From assembly GCA_030536855.1 (NCBI GenBank), contig JAUNPK010000004.1, positions 1-64,000 on the forward strand: a stretch of 64,000 nt of DNA. Reading direction: 5' to 3'. This document shows positions 56,141-64,000 of the stretch, in pieces. Position 1 is the first letter of the stretch, and each line of letters opens with the position of its first letter. The DNA comes from Eubacteriales bacterium. Its GTDB lineage: Bacteria > Bacillota > Clostridia > Lachnospirales > Lachnospiraceae. A program made the position numbers and the translations under genes. The notes under the pieces were generated by a model. It worked only from the letters and a program-made list of their open reading frames with translations. It searched no databases and was not told the DNA's origin.

Positions 56141-56205
56141 GGGGTCAGACCCCCTAAAAATTTTATAAACAAAAAGTTTATAAATTTTTTAGGGGGTCTG
56201 ACCCC
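56141..56205. repeat. GGGGTCAGACCCC inverted-repeat element, copy 2
   Basis: Arms of about 30 nt (GGGGTCAGACCCCCTAAAAA) around a 5-nt A loop. Lies between glgB and the sigma-D promoter of the flagellar gene. Confidence 0.9.
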
Positions 56206-56227
56206 TTTTTCGTAAAAAATTATTCAA

Positions 56228-58156
56228 CTATCGCAATTCTTTTTTTTCAGCAAGTTTTCCGTTAAATTCATAGACAGATATACCATATCTACGCAAATCA
56301 ACAAGTATTGAATTAGCGTATCCGTCACAATCACCTTTAACTGACTCAAGAACATTTTTCTGTTTCTCTTCGTTATCCCCAAGAACCAGCTTATACTTAC
56401 CCTTTACCGGAGCACCTATTCTATAGTTCATTCTTTCAACAGGTGTGAAGTTGAGGATAAATAACAGATGCTTTCTTCCCGTAGGACTTATTCTTACAAA
56501 TGAGAATACACTGTTGTCCTTATCATTAGAATTAATCCATCTGAATCCTGCCGGGTCATAATCTGTAGCATAGAGACATGGATATTTTCTATAAAGTGTC
56601 ATACATTTCTTAGTAAACTCTTTTAACTCCCTGTGGCTGTCATCCTCCAGCAAGTACCAGTCAAGAGCCCTCTTCTCGCTCCACTCATTCCACTGTCCGA
56701 ATTCCTGTCCCATAAACAGAAGCTTCTTTCCGGGATGTCCACACATATAAGCGTATGCCAGCTTGAGATTGCTAAACTTATCTTCCCTGTCGCCCGGCAT
56801 CTTTCCAAGCATTGAACATTTAAGGTGAACCACCTCATCATGAGATAACACAAGAATAAAATTCTCACTGTAGGCATACATCATGGAAAATGTCATTTTA
56901 CCGTGATTGAACTTTCTAAAATAAGGATCCAGCTTCATATATTCAAGGAAATCATGCATCCATCCCATATTCCATTTGAATGTAAATCCCAGGCACTCCC
57001 CATTATCAGGATCACCGCTTACCATAGGCCATGCTGTAGATTCCTCAGCAATTGTGATTGCCTGTGGGAAACGTTTCTTTAACATACTGTTAAAATGTTT
57101 CAAAAATGCCATGGCTTCAAGATTTCCATTATCACCATATTTGTTAGGGATCCAGTTTCCAGGCGTTCTGCCGTAATCAAGGTAGAGCATGGAAGCCACC
57201 GCATCAACTCTCAATCCGTCAACATGGAACTTATCAACCCAATACATACCATTGGCTACAAGGAAATTCACAACTTCATTCTTACTATAGTCAAATACCT
57301 TGGTTCCCCAGTCAGGGTGTTCACCTTTTCTAGGATCTGCATATTCATAAACACAGCTTCCGTCAAAATTAGCCAATCCATGGGCATCTCTTGGAAAATG
57401 TGCCGGAACCCAGTCAAGAATAACGCCGATTCCTCTGCTATGCATATAATTGATAAAATACATAAAATCCTTTGGAGTTCCATATCTGGCAGTAGGTGCA
57501 TAATATCCTGTCACCTGATATCCCCAGGAAGCATCATATGGATACTCTGCTATGCCCATAAGTTCAAGATGGGTATAGCCCATATCCGTAACATAATCTG
57601 CAAGGTCTTTAGCAATATCCCTATAGTTGATATAACCGTCTTCTGTTCCGTCCTCCTGCTTTTTCCATGAGCCCAGATGGCACTCATATATAGACATAGG
57701 AGATGTAAGATGATCTTCTTTCTTCTTATCTTCTATCCATTTTTCATCTGTCCATTCAAAACCACTAAGATCTGTTATAACTGATGCGGTCTCCGGTCTT
57801 AACTGTGAAGCATTTGCATAAGGATCTGCTTTATAAATAGCTTCCCCGCTCTGTGAAATTATCAGATACTTGTACATCTGACCTTCTTCTGCACCTTCTA
57901 TAAACAACTCATAGATACCGCCATCAGAAATCTTCTCCATATCATATCCATAGGCGCCCCAATTGTTAAATTCTCCAACTACGTACACATCTTTGGCTGC
58001 CGGTGCCCATACTGCAAAATATACACCCTTCTTGCCATCCTTCACTGCTACATGTGCACCCATCTTATTGTAAATTTCATAATGTGTACCCTGTCCAAAA
58101 AGGTATGCATCCAATTCAGTGATATGTACCTGATCGTAAGTTAATATATCAGCCAT
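56228..58156 (-). CDS. glgB: 1,4-alpha-glucan branching enzyme
   Basis: 642 residues. Makes alpha-1,6 branches in glycogen. N-terminal CBM48 (VWAPAAKDVYVVGEFNNWGAY), then a GH13 barrel with GVILDWVPAHFPRDAHG, nucleophile in VDGLRVDAVASMLYLDY (about 317), acid/base Glu in ITIAEESTAWP (about 369) and VLSHDEVVHLKCS (about 437), and a C-terminal beta domain. The ATG at 58156 has GGAAGGA 8 nt upstream. It is separated from glgC-glgD by 45 kb. Confidence 0.96.
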   Translation of the reverse strand: MADILTYDQVHITELDAYLFGQGTHYEIYNKMGAHVAVKDGKKGVYFAVWAPAAKDVYVVGEFNNWGAYGYDMEKISDGGIYELFIEGAEEGQMYKYLIISQSGEAIYKADPYANASQLRPETASVITDLSGFEWTDEKWIEDKKKEDHLTSPMSIYECHLGSWKKQEDGTEDGYINYRDIAKDLADYVTDMGYTHLELMGIAEYPYDASWGYQVTGYYAPTARYGTPKDFMYFINYMHSRGIGVILDWVPAHFPRDAHGLANFDGSCVYEYADPRKGEHPDWGTKVFDYSKNEVVNFLVANGMYWVDKFHVDGLRVDAVASMLYLDYGRTPGNWIPNKYGDNGNLEAMAFLKHFNSMLKKRFPQAITIAEESTAWPMVSGDPDNGECLGFTFKWNMGWMHDFLEYMKLDPYFRKFNHGKMTFSMMYAYSENFILVLSHDEVVHLKCSMLGKMPGDREDKFSNLKLAYAYMCGHPGKKLLFMGQEFGQWNEWSEKRALDWYLLEDDSHRELKEFTKKCMTLYRKYPCLYATDYDPAGFRWINSNDKDNSVFSFVRISPTGRKHLLFILNFTPVERMNYRIGAPVKGKYKLVLGDNEEKQKNVLESVKGDCDGYANSILVDLRRYGISVYEFNGKLAEKKELR

Positions 58157-58375
58157 AAAATCCGTCCTTCCAATTGAAATTAATAGTTTTTCGATCAAAC
58201 TTTTGTATTGTCTTTATATTAACATATATTTTTATTAATTACTATTCAATTTTTCAGACTACATCCATTTTTGTGCAAATTTATTTTTCATTTACTGGTG
58301 ACATAATTCATTTTTAATCTTATAATATAAATTCAGATTCAGAAGATAATAATTATTATTAAAGGAGATAAATTC

Positions 58376-59338
58376 ATGATATATTACTTAGTAAGCCCTA
58401 ATTATATAAATGCTGTTACCTTTGCAAGTATAGTTTTTGCATTTGCAATCACATGCATTGCCATATATCTGGGACAAAACATCCTTCCCCGTGACGGAGG
58501 AAGAGCTTATGCAATCAACGGAACAAAATCTGTGGGAAAGCCTCGTGGAGCTGGAATGATTTTCATTCTTTCATTCACAGTTACCTGTCTTTTGTTTGTA
58601 AGTTTTGACGCTGAGATTATAATTTACCTTATTCTTGTACTGGCTGCCATGCTTTCAGGATACTTAGATGATGCTTCCAGCTCGCCTTGGGGTGAATTGA
58701 AAAAAGGACTTATTGATTTTGTTATAGCTGTTATGGCTGCAGTCACATACCTTCACTACAATCCCAATACATTTGACATTGCACTGTTCAAACTCACTGT
58801 AACATTAAATCCTGTTGTATACGGAATTCTTATCGTTATTCTTATATGGGTAAGTATAAATGTTACTAACTGCTCTGATGGTGTAGACGGTCTTTGCGGT
58901 ACATTATCAGGTGTTACACTGACATCAGCTTATGTCCTTTTCAGCGCCTTTGACATAGAACCAGCATTTCGCCACACTATTCTTATCATTATTGTGTGTA
59001 TTCTGGGATACCTGTGGTTCAATGCATCTCCAAGTAAACTTCTCATGGGAGACGCAGGTTCAAGAGCAATCGGAATATTTATTGCATTTACATTTTTAAA
59101 GCTTCACTGCCCTCTGCTTTATATACCACTTGCAATACTTCTTATAATTGACGGTGGATTAGGACTTATTAAAGTTTCATTTATGAGGTTTCTCCACATT
59201 AAACTTATGCAAAATGTGAGAACACCAATTCACGATCACATGAGAAAAAATAAGGGCTGGTCTGACTCCCAGGTAGTATTCAGATTCGCTATTATCCAGA
59301 CAATAATTGCTGTTGCAATAATATTTGCTATTATCTAA
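58376..59338 (+). CDS. mraY: Phospho-N-acetylmuramoyl-pentapeptide transferase-like (MraY)
   Basis: 320 residues, about ten membrane helices. Transfers phospho-MurNAc-pentapeptide to undecaprenyl phosphate, forming lipid I. Motifs: KPRGAGMIFI, LSGYLDDASSSPWG (Asp-Asp near 96), NVTNCSDGVDGLCG (about 164), LMGDAGSRAIG, and near 285 PIHDHMRKNKGWS where typical MraY has PIHHHFE. It could be another member of the polyprenyl-phosphate sugar-phosphate transferase family, but the set of motifs favours MraY. It stands alone; a -10 TATAAT lies before AAAGGAG. Confidence 0.82.
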   Translation: MIYYLVSPNYINAVTFASIVFAFAITCIAIYLGQNILPRDGGRAYAINGTKSVGKPRGAGMIFILSFTVTCLLFVSFDAEIIIYLILVLAAMLSGYLDDASSSPWGELKKGLIDFVIAVMAAVTYLHYNPNTFDIALFKLTVTLNPVVYGILIVILIWVSINVTNCSDGVDGLCGTLSGVTLTSAYVLFSAFDIEPAFRHTILIIIVCILGYLWFNASPSKLLMGDAGSRAIGIFIAFTFLKLHCPLLYIPLAILLIIDGGLGLIKVSFMRFLHIKLMQNVRTPIHDHMRKNKGWSDSQVVFRFAIIQTIIAVAIIFAII

Positions 59339-59345
59339 CTTACCA

Positions 59346-59422
59346 AAGGGGTCAGACCCCATAAAATTTTTATAAACTTTTTGATGAAAAATTTATAAAA
59401 ATTTTATGGGGTCTGACCCCTT
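59346..59422. repeat. GGGGTCAGACCCC inverted-repeat element, copy 3
   Basis: Left AAGGGGTCAGACCCCATAAA and its complement, with a short loop. It fills the gap between convergent mraY and the exonuclease gene; its right arm encodes the exonuclease's last codons and stop. Confidence 0.9.
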
Positions 59423-60375
59423 GCCTTTTCTTCCTGGCGTCTGCGTCTTCTATGTTCTCTCTCTTTTTGCTGTCTTTGACTTATTTTTTCTCCACCCGCT
59501 TCATTGGTGTGTTTCATAATCTTGATAACGAAGTAGTATCCCTCATCACTCTGTCTAGCTCTGAATCTTCCCTTAAACAGACCGTGTTCATCGCATTTAA
59601 ACAAACCATAATAGTTTTTAGATCCGGTGGCAAACCACTTAATTATCCTCTTCATAGGCTTCCCACACATATAACATCTGCATGAACGAACCACTCTGTC
59701 ATTAACAGCTGTGTCTTTGGACTTGAATCCCTTTGAAATATATTTTTCGTATGTGCCAAAATTAATTCGTATCTCTTCCTTCCTGTTTGCAGGAATTCTG
59801 AATGTATCTATACTTTCAAATATCTTTACAGCATTAAAATCCATTTTTTTAAGAATTTGCGCTGTGTACCTGGCATCCCCCAACGCTGAATGAAATGTAT
59901 CATTCTCGGGAAGCTGCATACTCTCAATGACATTTTTCAGGCTGCTTCTGGTCTTTCCATCCGAATATCTTATGCTGTACAGTTTCTGAAGATCATAAAA
60001 TAAAAGAGGAAATTCAAGCTGCATATCCATATTATAAAATTTCATATTTCGCTGTAATTCTGTCAAATCCAGACATCCCCAGGTCACAAACCTGTAATCC
60101 TCGCCGCACCATTCTATAAAAGACTCAGCAGCCCTTTCAAACTCTTCCCCGTTACACAAATCTTCATAAGAAATACTAAGCATATCCTTTATCTTACTGT
60201 GAAACGCCGTATATACTACAGGTTTTATAATCTGATGATATTCATCAACTATATTAAATTGTTCATCGACCTTAACGGCACCAATCTCAATTATCTCAAA
60301 GGGGATTCCAGGTACTGAAAATTCTTTCCCTTTAGGACTCTGGTTCCATTCCAGATCCAACACAATGTAATTCAT
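59404..60375 (-). CDS. DEDDh 3'-5' exonuclease family protein
   Basis: 323 residues. The N-terminal ~185 form a DnaQ/RNase T-type exonuclease: YIVLDLEWN (Asp and Glu), FVTWGCLDLTEL, and HSALGDARYTAQIL (His and Asp). The C-terminal part has a Cys pair (CRCYMCGKPMKRI) and later CDEHGLFKGRF, suggesting a small zinc module, then a basic tail. It ends in KARGQTP, of which GQTP comes from the repeat. The ATG at 60375 has GGAG 5 nt upstream. The nucleic acid substrate is unknown. Confidence 0.87.
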   Translation of the reverse strand: MNYIVLDLEWNQSPKGKEFSVPGIPFEIIEIGAVKVDEQFNIVDEYHQIIKPVVYTAFHSKIKDMLSISYEDLCNGEEFERAAESFIEWCGEDYRFVTWGCLDLTELQRNMKFYNMDMQLEFPLLFYDLQKLYSIRYSDGKTRSSLKNVIESMQLPENDTFHSALGDARYTAQILKKMDFNAVKIFESIDTFRIPANRKEEIRINFGTYEKYISKGFKSKDTAVNDRVVRSCRCYMCGKPMKRIIKWFATGSKNYYGLFKCDEHGLFKGRFRARQSDEGYYFVIKIMKHTNEAGGEKISQRQQKEREHRRRRRQEEKARGQTP

Positions 60376-60540
60376 ATTTACTCCATTCCAGGCACCTTTC
60401 AGATGCATAACATGTTGTACCAACTCATTTTAGCATGAATATTATTATTTTGATACAGTAACATTATTTTTAATATATTAAAATATATCCCAGCATACCT
60501 GAATATATTTAAGTAAACCCAAATCTGTGTAATAATGTAA

Positions 60541-60569
60541 TTGACATATTTTTATTATAAATGTAAAAT
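60541..60569 (+). promoter_or_regulatory. Promoter upstream of the cobalamin riboswitch
   Basis: TTGACA (60541-60546), 17-nt spacer, TAAAAT (60564-60569). Transcription would start just before the riboswitch aptamer. Confidence 0.7.
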
Positions 60570-60574
60570 CTCCC

Positions 60575-60770
60575 GTAAGCGACAAGGAATGCGGTTAGAA
60601 TCCGCAGCAGCTCACTCTACTGTATCTGGTTACGAAGTTTTCCTTATGCCACTGGTTTATTGAATTTGTTTTTGATGACTTGAATCCTTAATTTCACCAC
60701 ATCATCTGCATCCTTTAAACCGGGAAGGCGAATTCTTCGGCTAAACCCCAAGTCAGGATATTTGTCACTT
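60575..60770 (+). promoter_or_regulatory. Cobalamin (B12) riboswitch
   Basis: Conserved blocks are present in order: AAGGAATGCGGTTAGAATCC with GCAGCAGCTCACTCTACTGT, then GCCACTGG, then CCGGGAAGGCG, then the B12-box-like AAGTCAGGATA. A further hairpin (TTACCT with AGGTAA) sits just before AGGAGG of the downstream gene, consistent with translational control. Confidence 0.92.
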
Positions 60771-60819
60771 AAATATATTTCAAGAGTTACCTGGTGAGAG
60801 GTAATATAGGAGGAAAAAC

Positions 60820-62460
60820 ATGAACAAATTAATGAAACGCGTTAGTGCGTCATTTCTGGCGGTATGCTTGATTCTCATAAGCATAGTGCCTGTATTTGCT
60901 GACACTAACACAACAAGTCCCGATGTGACTGTTCCAAGTATAGAAACAGTCCAGTCTGATGCCAAAGCAACGGCAGAATACGTATTAAAATGTGATTTTG
61001 AGAATCTTGATATTTCATCAACCTCATATTTTTACAACGTAGCAAGAGATCTTATTCTTTCCATGAGAGCCGGCTATAATTGTGATTCTTATGTGAATAA
61101 GTTTCTTGAAGCCGTAAAAAATGTAACTAATTATGATGGTTCTTTCAATTTAAGTACCGAATATAGTGCATCTACTCCGGTATTTGTATGCTATGGTTAC
61201 TTTATAGAGGTTCTTACAATATCAGGAAAAGATCCTTCTAATTACAATGGTGTCAACTACATTTCCTTACTTAATGACAGCATGAAAAATCTTACAAAAA
61301 ATGATTTTTCAAGAGAAAACAGCAGTTGGGGATATGTTCACTCCATTAACATTTATCATCTTGGACGCCTTGTTTCCTTTGTGCATTCTTATAAAGATTT
61401 TATGGCTGACTACGACAAGATTATAAAAGTTTTGGAGTCTGTAATTACCGATTATACAGATGTCAAGGGTATTGATTCCTATGGTTACTCCGCAGATAAT
61501 AATGGCGTTGTGTATACTTATCTCTACAACAACTTGTATAAAAGCTCACCAACCCTTTCTGCAAAAATAGATAAAGTAATTGCTTCAACTTATGCGGACT
61601 ATTTTTCATCAAGTACAGGTGCAGCTACAAGCTGGGGAAGCGACAGTCCTAACTCTACAGCATATTCTCTCGCTTTATATGCTCAGTATGGAAAATCTGA
61701 ATATGCTGCTGCAAGTTACAATGCGATGAATAAACTGTTTAAATCGTCAACTACAAAAGGTGCCTATACTTATGGCCCGGCAGACAATCTTTTAGCTTCA
61801 CAGGATGCTCTTTCAGCCCTTGTCACATACCTTCGTGTTCTTCAGGGAAAGACCAATCCTTTTGATGTAAGTGACATATTAACAAAACAGACAGAACTTG
61901 TAAGCAAGGATGACAGCAGTATTACAATAAAGGATGCAGATGGAGTATTAAAAAACGGAACCAGCCTTTATACCTCGGTATTAACATCCGGCTCAGAGCA
62001 CGCTGCTGCTTCAAAACTTCTTTTATCCCACAACAGTGAAATAGAAACATTTGCCGTATATGATTTAACTTTAAGAAATTCCAACAGTGAAATAATTCAC
62101 CAGCTTAACGGAAAGGTGACAGTTACACTTACCATTCCAATAACACTTCCGGATAAAACAAAACTTAAGGTTTACCGTGTGGATAATGATATGCTTATTG
62201 AATGTACTTCGTCGGTAACCGAAGATAAAGTAACTTTTGAAACAGACCACTTCAGCACTTATATATTTGCTGATGTTCCTGTCAAAGAAAGTGTTCCTGA
62301 AAATGATGAATCAATCCAGGCTCCTACATCATCTGGAGAATCAGATAAAGATAGTGCTAATACAGCAGATTCTTCACCGATGTACATTTACACCGCTATA
62401 GTAGCTATGTCTGCTATTTTATATTTATGCCTTGGGGCATATAAGAAAAAAGAGCAATAA
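60820..62460 (+). CDS. Riboswitch-controlled, membrane-anchored helical-repeat (toroid-like) surface protein
   Basis: 546 residues. Signal peptide ending at PVFA, a helical-repeat region about 45-345 (DLILSMRAGYNCDSYVNKFL, GYVHSINIYHLGRLVSFVH, SPNSTAYSLALYAQYGKSEY, LASQDALSALVTYLRVL) resembling the alpha/alpha toroid of prenyltransferases and intrinsic-factor-like proteins, a beta domain (about 380-485, KLKVYRVDNDMLIECTSS, FETDHFSTYIFAD), an acidic Ser-rich stalk and a C-terminal membrane segment with KKKEQ. I see no DUF4430 domain. The B12 riboswitch and the adjacent ECF genes suggest corrinoid capture or handling at the cell surface; this is inference. Confidence 0.75.
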   Translation: MNKLMKRVSASFLAVCLILISIVPVFADTNTTSPDVTVPSIETVQSDAKATAEYVLKCDFENLDISSTSYFYNVARDLILSMRAGYNCDSYVNKFLEAVKNVTNYDGSFNLSTEYSASTPVFVCYGYFIEVLTISGKDPSNYNGVNYISLLNDSMKNLTKNDFSRENSSWGYVHSINIYHLGRLVSFVHSYKDFMADYDKIIKVLESVITDYTDVKGIDSYGYSADNNGVVYTYLYNNLYKSSPTLSAKIDKVIASTYADYFSSSTGAATSWGSDSPNSTAYSLALYAQYGKSEYAAASYNAMNKLFKSSTTKGAYTYGPADNLLASQDALSALVTYLRVLQGKTNPFDVSDILTKQTELVSKDDSSITIKDADGVLKNGTSLYTSVLTSGSEHAAASKLLLSHNSEIETFAVYDLTLRNSNSEIIHQLNGKVTVTLTIPITLPDKTKLKVYRVDNDMLIECTSSVTEDKVTFETDHFSTYIFADVPVKESVPENDESIQAPTSSGESDKDSANTADSSPMYIYTAIVAMSAILYLCLGAYKKKEQ

Positions 62461-62465
62461 AAATG

Positions 62466-62564
62466 AAGGAAAGAGGAAGGGGTCAGACCCCATAAAATTT
62501 TTATAAACTTTTATCCAAAAAGTTTATAAAATTTTAATGGGGTCTGACCCCTTCCTCTTTCCTT
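62466..62564. repeat. GGGGTCAGACCCC inverted-repeat element, copy 4 (extended arms)
   Basis: The core matches the other copies, and the outer flanks GGAAAGAGGAA and TTCCTCTTTCC are also complementary, making the longest stem of the four. It lies between convergent genes and encodes the last codons of the ECF S-component. Confidence 0.9.
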
Positions 62565-63414
62565 TATACAACCCATACTTTATTCTAACTCTCTCAAGCT
62601 TTTGAATCAGTGAATCCCCAAATAAAAACACACATACCGACGCTCCCAGTGCATGAAGTGCATCATAAGGAACCCCAGATATGTAAAGAAGTTTCAATGC
62701 TCCCCATGATATATCCGCACCTGAAGGGGAAACAGAGCTGTTCATGAACATAGCCGCGAGATTCATAATTCCACCATACACTATGAACACCACAACGAAT
62801 GTAAACACTGTCATTGTTATATAGTCAGGCTTTATCTTTGATTTCATAATAATTACGGAAGTTATTATTCCCACAAATCCAAACACATACAGCCGCCATC
62901 CCCAAAATGGTTCATCTCCATTTCTGAAAAGAATATATTCCAGATATCCCAACAGCTCTGAAAATAATATAACTGCAACAGGTATTACAACAATTCTCAA
63001 ACCGTACCTGGTCTGTTCCCTCCTAATCTGAGTTATGTCCTCAAATTTACCTATTAGCACAGGTTTATAAAAAAATGCTCCTGCTATTACACCAAGCAAT
63101 CCCCAGGCTGCCATCTCCCAAGGAGTCCATATTCCCTGACCCATAAAAAAATTGCACACAAATCTGGCAAGGGCACCTGTAAGAAAACCAGCCTGTGGTC
63201 CAAGGGCTATTCCGGTGATGATAACCACCGCAGTTCCTCCATGAAGAGGAATCGTGTACCCACATATAAGGTTGGCAACCACAGCAATTGAGGACATTAC
63301 GGCGATTATAACAACCTCTCTTGCCCGTGGTCTTTTTCTCTCAAACATTAGTGCAAATGGTATAAAGGCAATTACCAATATTATTAAACTTATCAACATT
63401 AAACTAAAATTCAT
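62524..63414 (-). CDS. ECF transporter S-component, probably corrinoid type
   Basis: 296 residues, about eight membrane helices. ECF S-component features: ERKRPRAREVVIIAVMSSIA, HGGTAVVIITGIALGPQAGF (small-residue helix pair that docks to EcfT), ARFVCNFFMGQGIWTPWEMA. It resembles the CbrT-like cobalamin-type S-components; substrate assignment rests mainly on the neighbouring B12 riboswitch. It lies 55 bp after the ATPase gene in the same direction. The C-terminal GSDPIKIL is translated from the repeat element. Confidence 0.82.
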   Translation of the reverse strand: MNFSLMLISLIILVIAFIPFALMFERKRPRAREVVIIAVMSSIAVVANLICGYTIPLHGGTAVVIITGIALGPQAGFLTGALARFVCNFFMGQGIWTPWEMAAWGLLGVIAGAFFYKPVLIGKFEDITQIRREQTRYGLRIVVIPVAVILFSELLGYLEYILFRNGDEPFWGWRLYVFGFVGIITSVIIMKSKIKPDYITMTVFTFVVVFIVYGGIMNLAAMFMNSSVSPSGADISWGALKLLYISGVPYDALHALGASVCVFLFGDSLIQKLERVRIKYGLYKGKRKGSDPIKIL

Positions 63415-63469
63415 GATGACTTATCCTCATTTCATATTTAACAATCAACCCTTAACAATCAACATAAAA

Positions 63470-64000
63470 TTAATTATCCCCTAAATCCTTGTAACTAACA
63501 ATTCCCTTTACACATCCTGACATAATCCTGTTAACATCTGTGGTATAGAAAATGTTGTTACCAAAAAATGTATTTGTATCCTCAACTGTAACAATATTCT
63601 TATCAAATAGCAGCATACACTCATCCGTATATTCTGCCACAAATTCCAAATCGTGGGAAACAATAATAACAGTAACATTTTCATCACATAGATGTCTTAT
63701 TTTTTCACCAAATTCTTTTTTAAAATATGGATCAAGACCGTTGGTAGGCTCATCCAGAAGAAGAATGTCCGGTTTTAACAAAAGCACTTTTGCCACAGCT
63801 AATTTTTCCTGCTGTCCTCCGCTTAAATCATAAGGGTTTTGCTTTCTTACACCATCCAGGTCATATTCCTTAAGCACATTCTCAACAATCGCCTTCTTTT
63901 CTTCAAGATTAAACCCCTCATAAATATTAAGCCTCTTATCCATGAGAACTTCCGCAAGTTCCTCTTCCACGCTTATCTCGGTAAATACTGACATCGGATT
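63470..64000 (-). CDS. ECF transporter ATPase, N-terminus cut by window end
   Basis: About 177 visible residues. The frame continues past the edge; the first visible residues NPMSVFTEISVEEELAEVL are the Q-loop region, so Walker A lies outside. Signature LSGGQQEKLAVAKVLLL, Walker B ILLLDEPTNGLD and switch IVSHDLEF are intact. The end, FFGNNIFYTTDVNRIMSG, recalls fused two-ATPase EcfA proteins, so this may be the second half of one. It powers the adjacent S-component. Confidence 0.88.
   Translation of the reverse strand, partial: NPMSVFTEISVEEELAEVLMDKRLNIYEGFNLEEKKAIVENVLKEYDLDGVRKQNPYDLSGGQQEKLAVAKVLLLKPDILLLDEPTNGLDPYFKKEFGEKIRHLCDENVTVIIVSHDLEFVAEYTDECMLLFDKNIVTVEDTNTFFGNNIFYTTDVNRIMSGCVKGIVSYKDLGDN

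Overview
The window comes from a low-GC, Gram-positive, flagellated anaerobe of the Clostridia, most likely Lachnospiraceae. The pectin-degrading enzymes would suit a Lachnospira-like gut organism. The pointers are the SRP RNA-dnaX-ybaB-recR block, the GlgC/GlgD pair, the extended Prs, the long signal peptides with FN3-type modules, a sigma-D-type flagellin locus and a cobalamin-riboswitch/ECF locus. No prophage, rRNA operon, CRISPR array or full-length transposon is visible. The only mobile-looking DNA is short inverted-repeat elements.

Region by region: 1-8300 holds two huge secreted pectin enzymes, both on the minus strand: a CE8 pectinesterase cut by the window edge and a PL9-type pectate lyase. 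Their promoter regions are near-copies of each other. 8460-11300 carries spoVG and the glycogen genes glgC-glgD; glgB lies far away at 56.2-58.2 kb. 11.5-16.7 kb (plus strand) has murC, a cluster of tandem DnaA boxes, a DnaD-family protein, a DnaC/DnaI-type helicase loader and prs. 16.9-20.2 kb has an iron alcohol dehydrogenase and transketolase. 20.3-32.5 kb is a minus-strand genome-maintenance block: dnaX, ybaB, recR, three genes of a Jet/Mks-type SMC complex with no JetD-like nuclease gene, and a TPR protein with a degenerate AAA domain. The SRP RNA lies just upstream of dnaX.

33.1-44.8 kb is mostly housekeeping: DUF4234 protein, tadA, an acetyltransferase, rsmA, tatD, metG, a DUF885 lipoprotein, a J-domain/DUF5685 pair and a diguanylate cyclase. 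45-50.7 kb has tRNA-Lys, an AI-2E family transporter, a PD-(D/E)XK (Rpn-like) protein, a tiny Cys-rich ORF, trmB and a D,D-carboxypeptidase. 50.7-56 kb is a flagellar block (fliS, flagellin and a 1028-residue protein), with sigma-D-like promoters before the last two. 56.2-60.4 kb has glgB, mraY and a DEDDh exonuclease. 60.5-64 kb is a likely corrinoid uptake locus: a cobalamin riboswitch controls a secreted, membrane-anchored helical-repeat protein, which faces an ECF S-component and an ECF ATPase cut by the window end.

The most interesting signals are: (1) the shared pectin promoter module, with two palindromes at conserved positions, one showing compensatory change, and a covarying 5' leader hairpin; (2) the B12-riboswitch-controlled surface protein as a candidate corrinoid-capture factor; (3) the JetD-less SMC operon embedded in the recR-dnaX neighbourhood; (4) four copies of a roughly 65-100 bp nested inverted repeat built on GGGGTCAGACCCC, two of which supply the C-terminal codons of neighbouring genes; (5) a hairpin that appears to bridge a distant Shine-Dalgarno to the DnaD-family start codon. 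Start codons were moved downstream of the longest ORF wherever a clear Shine-Dalgarno decided the start.
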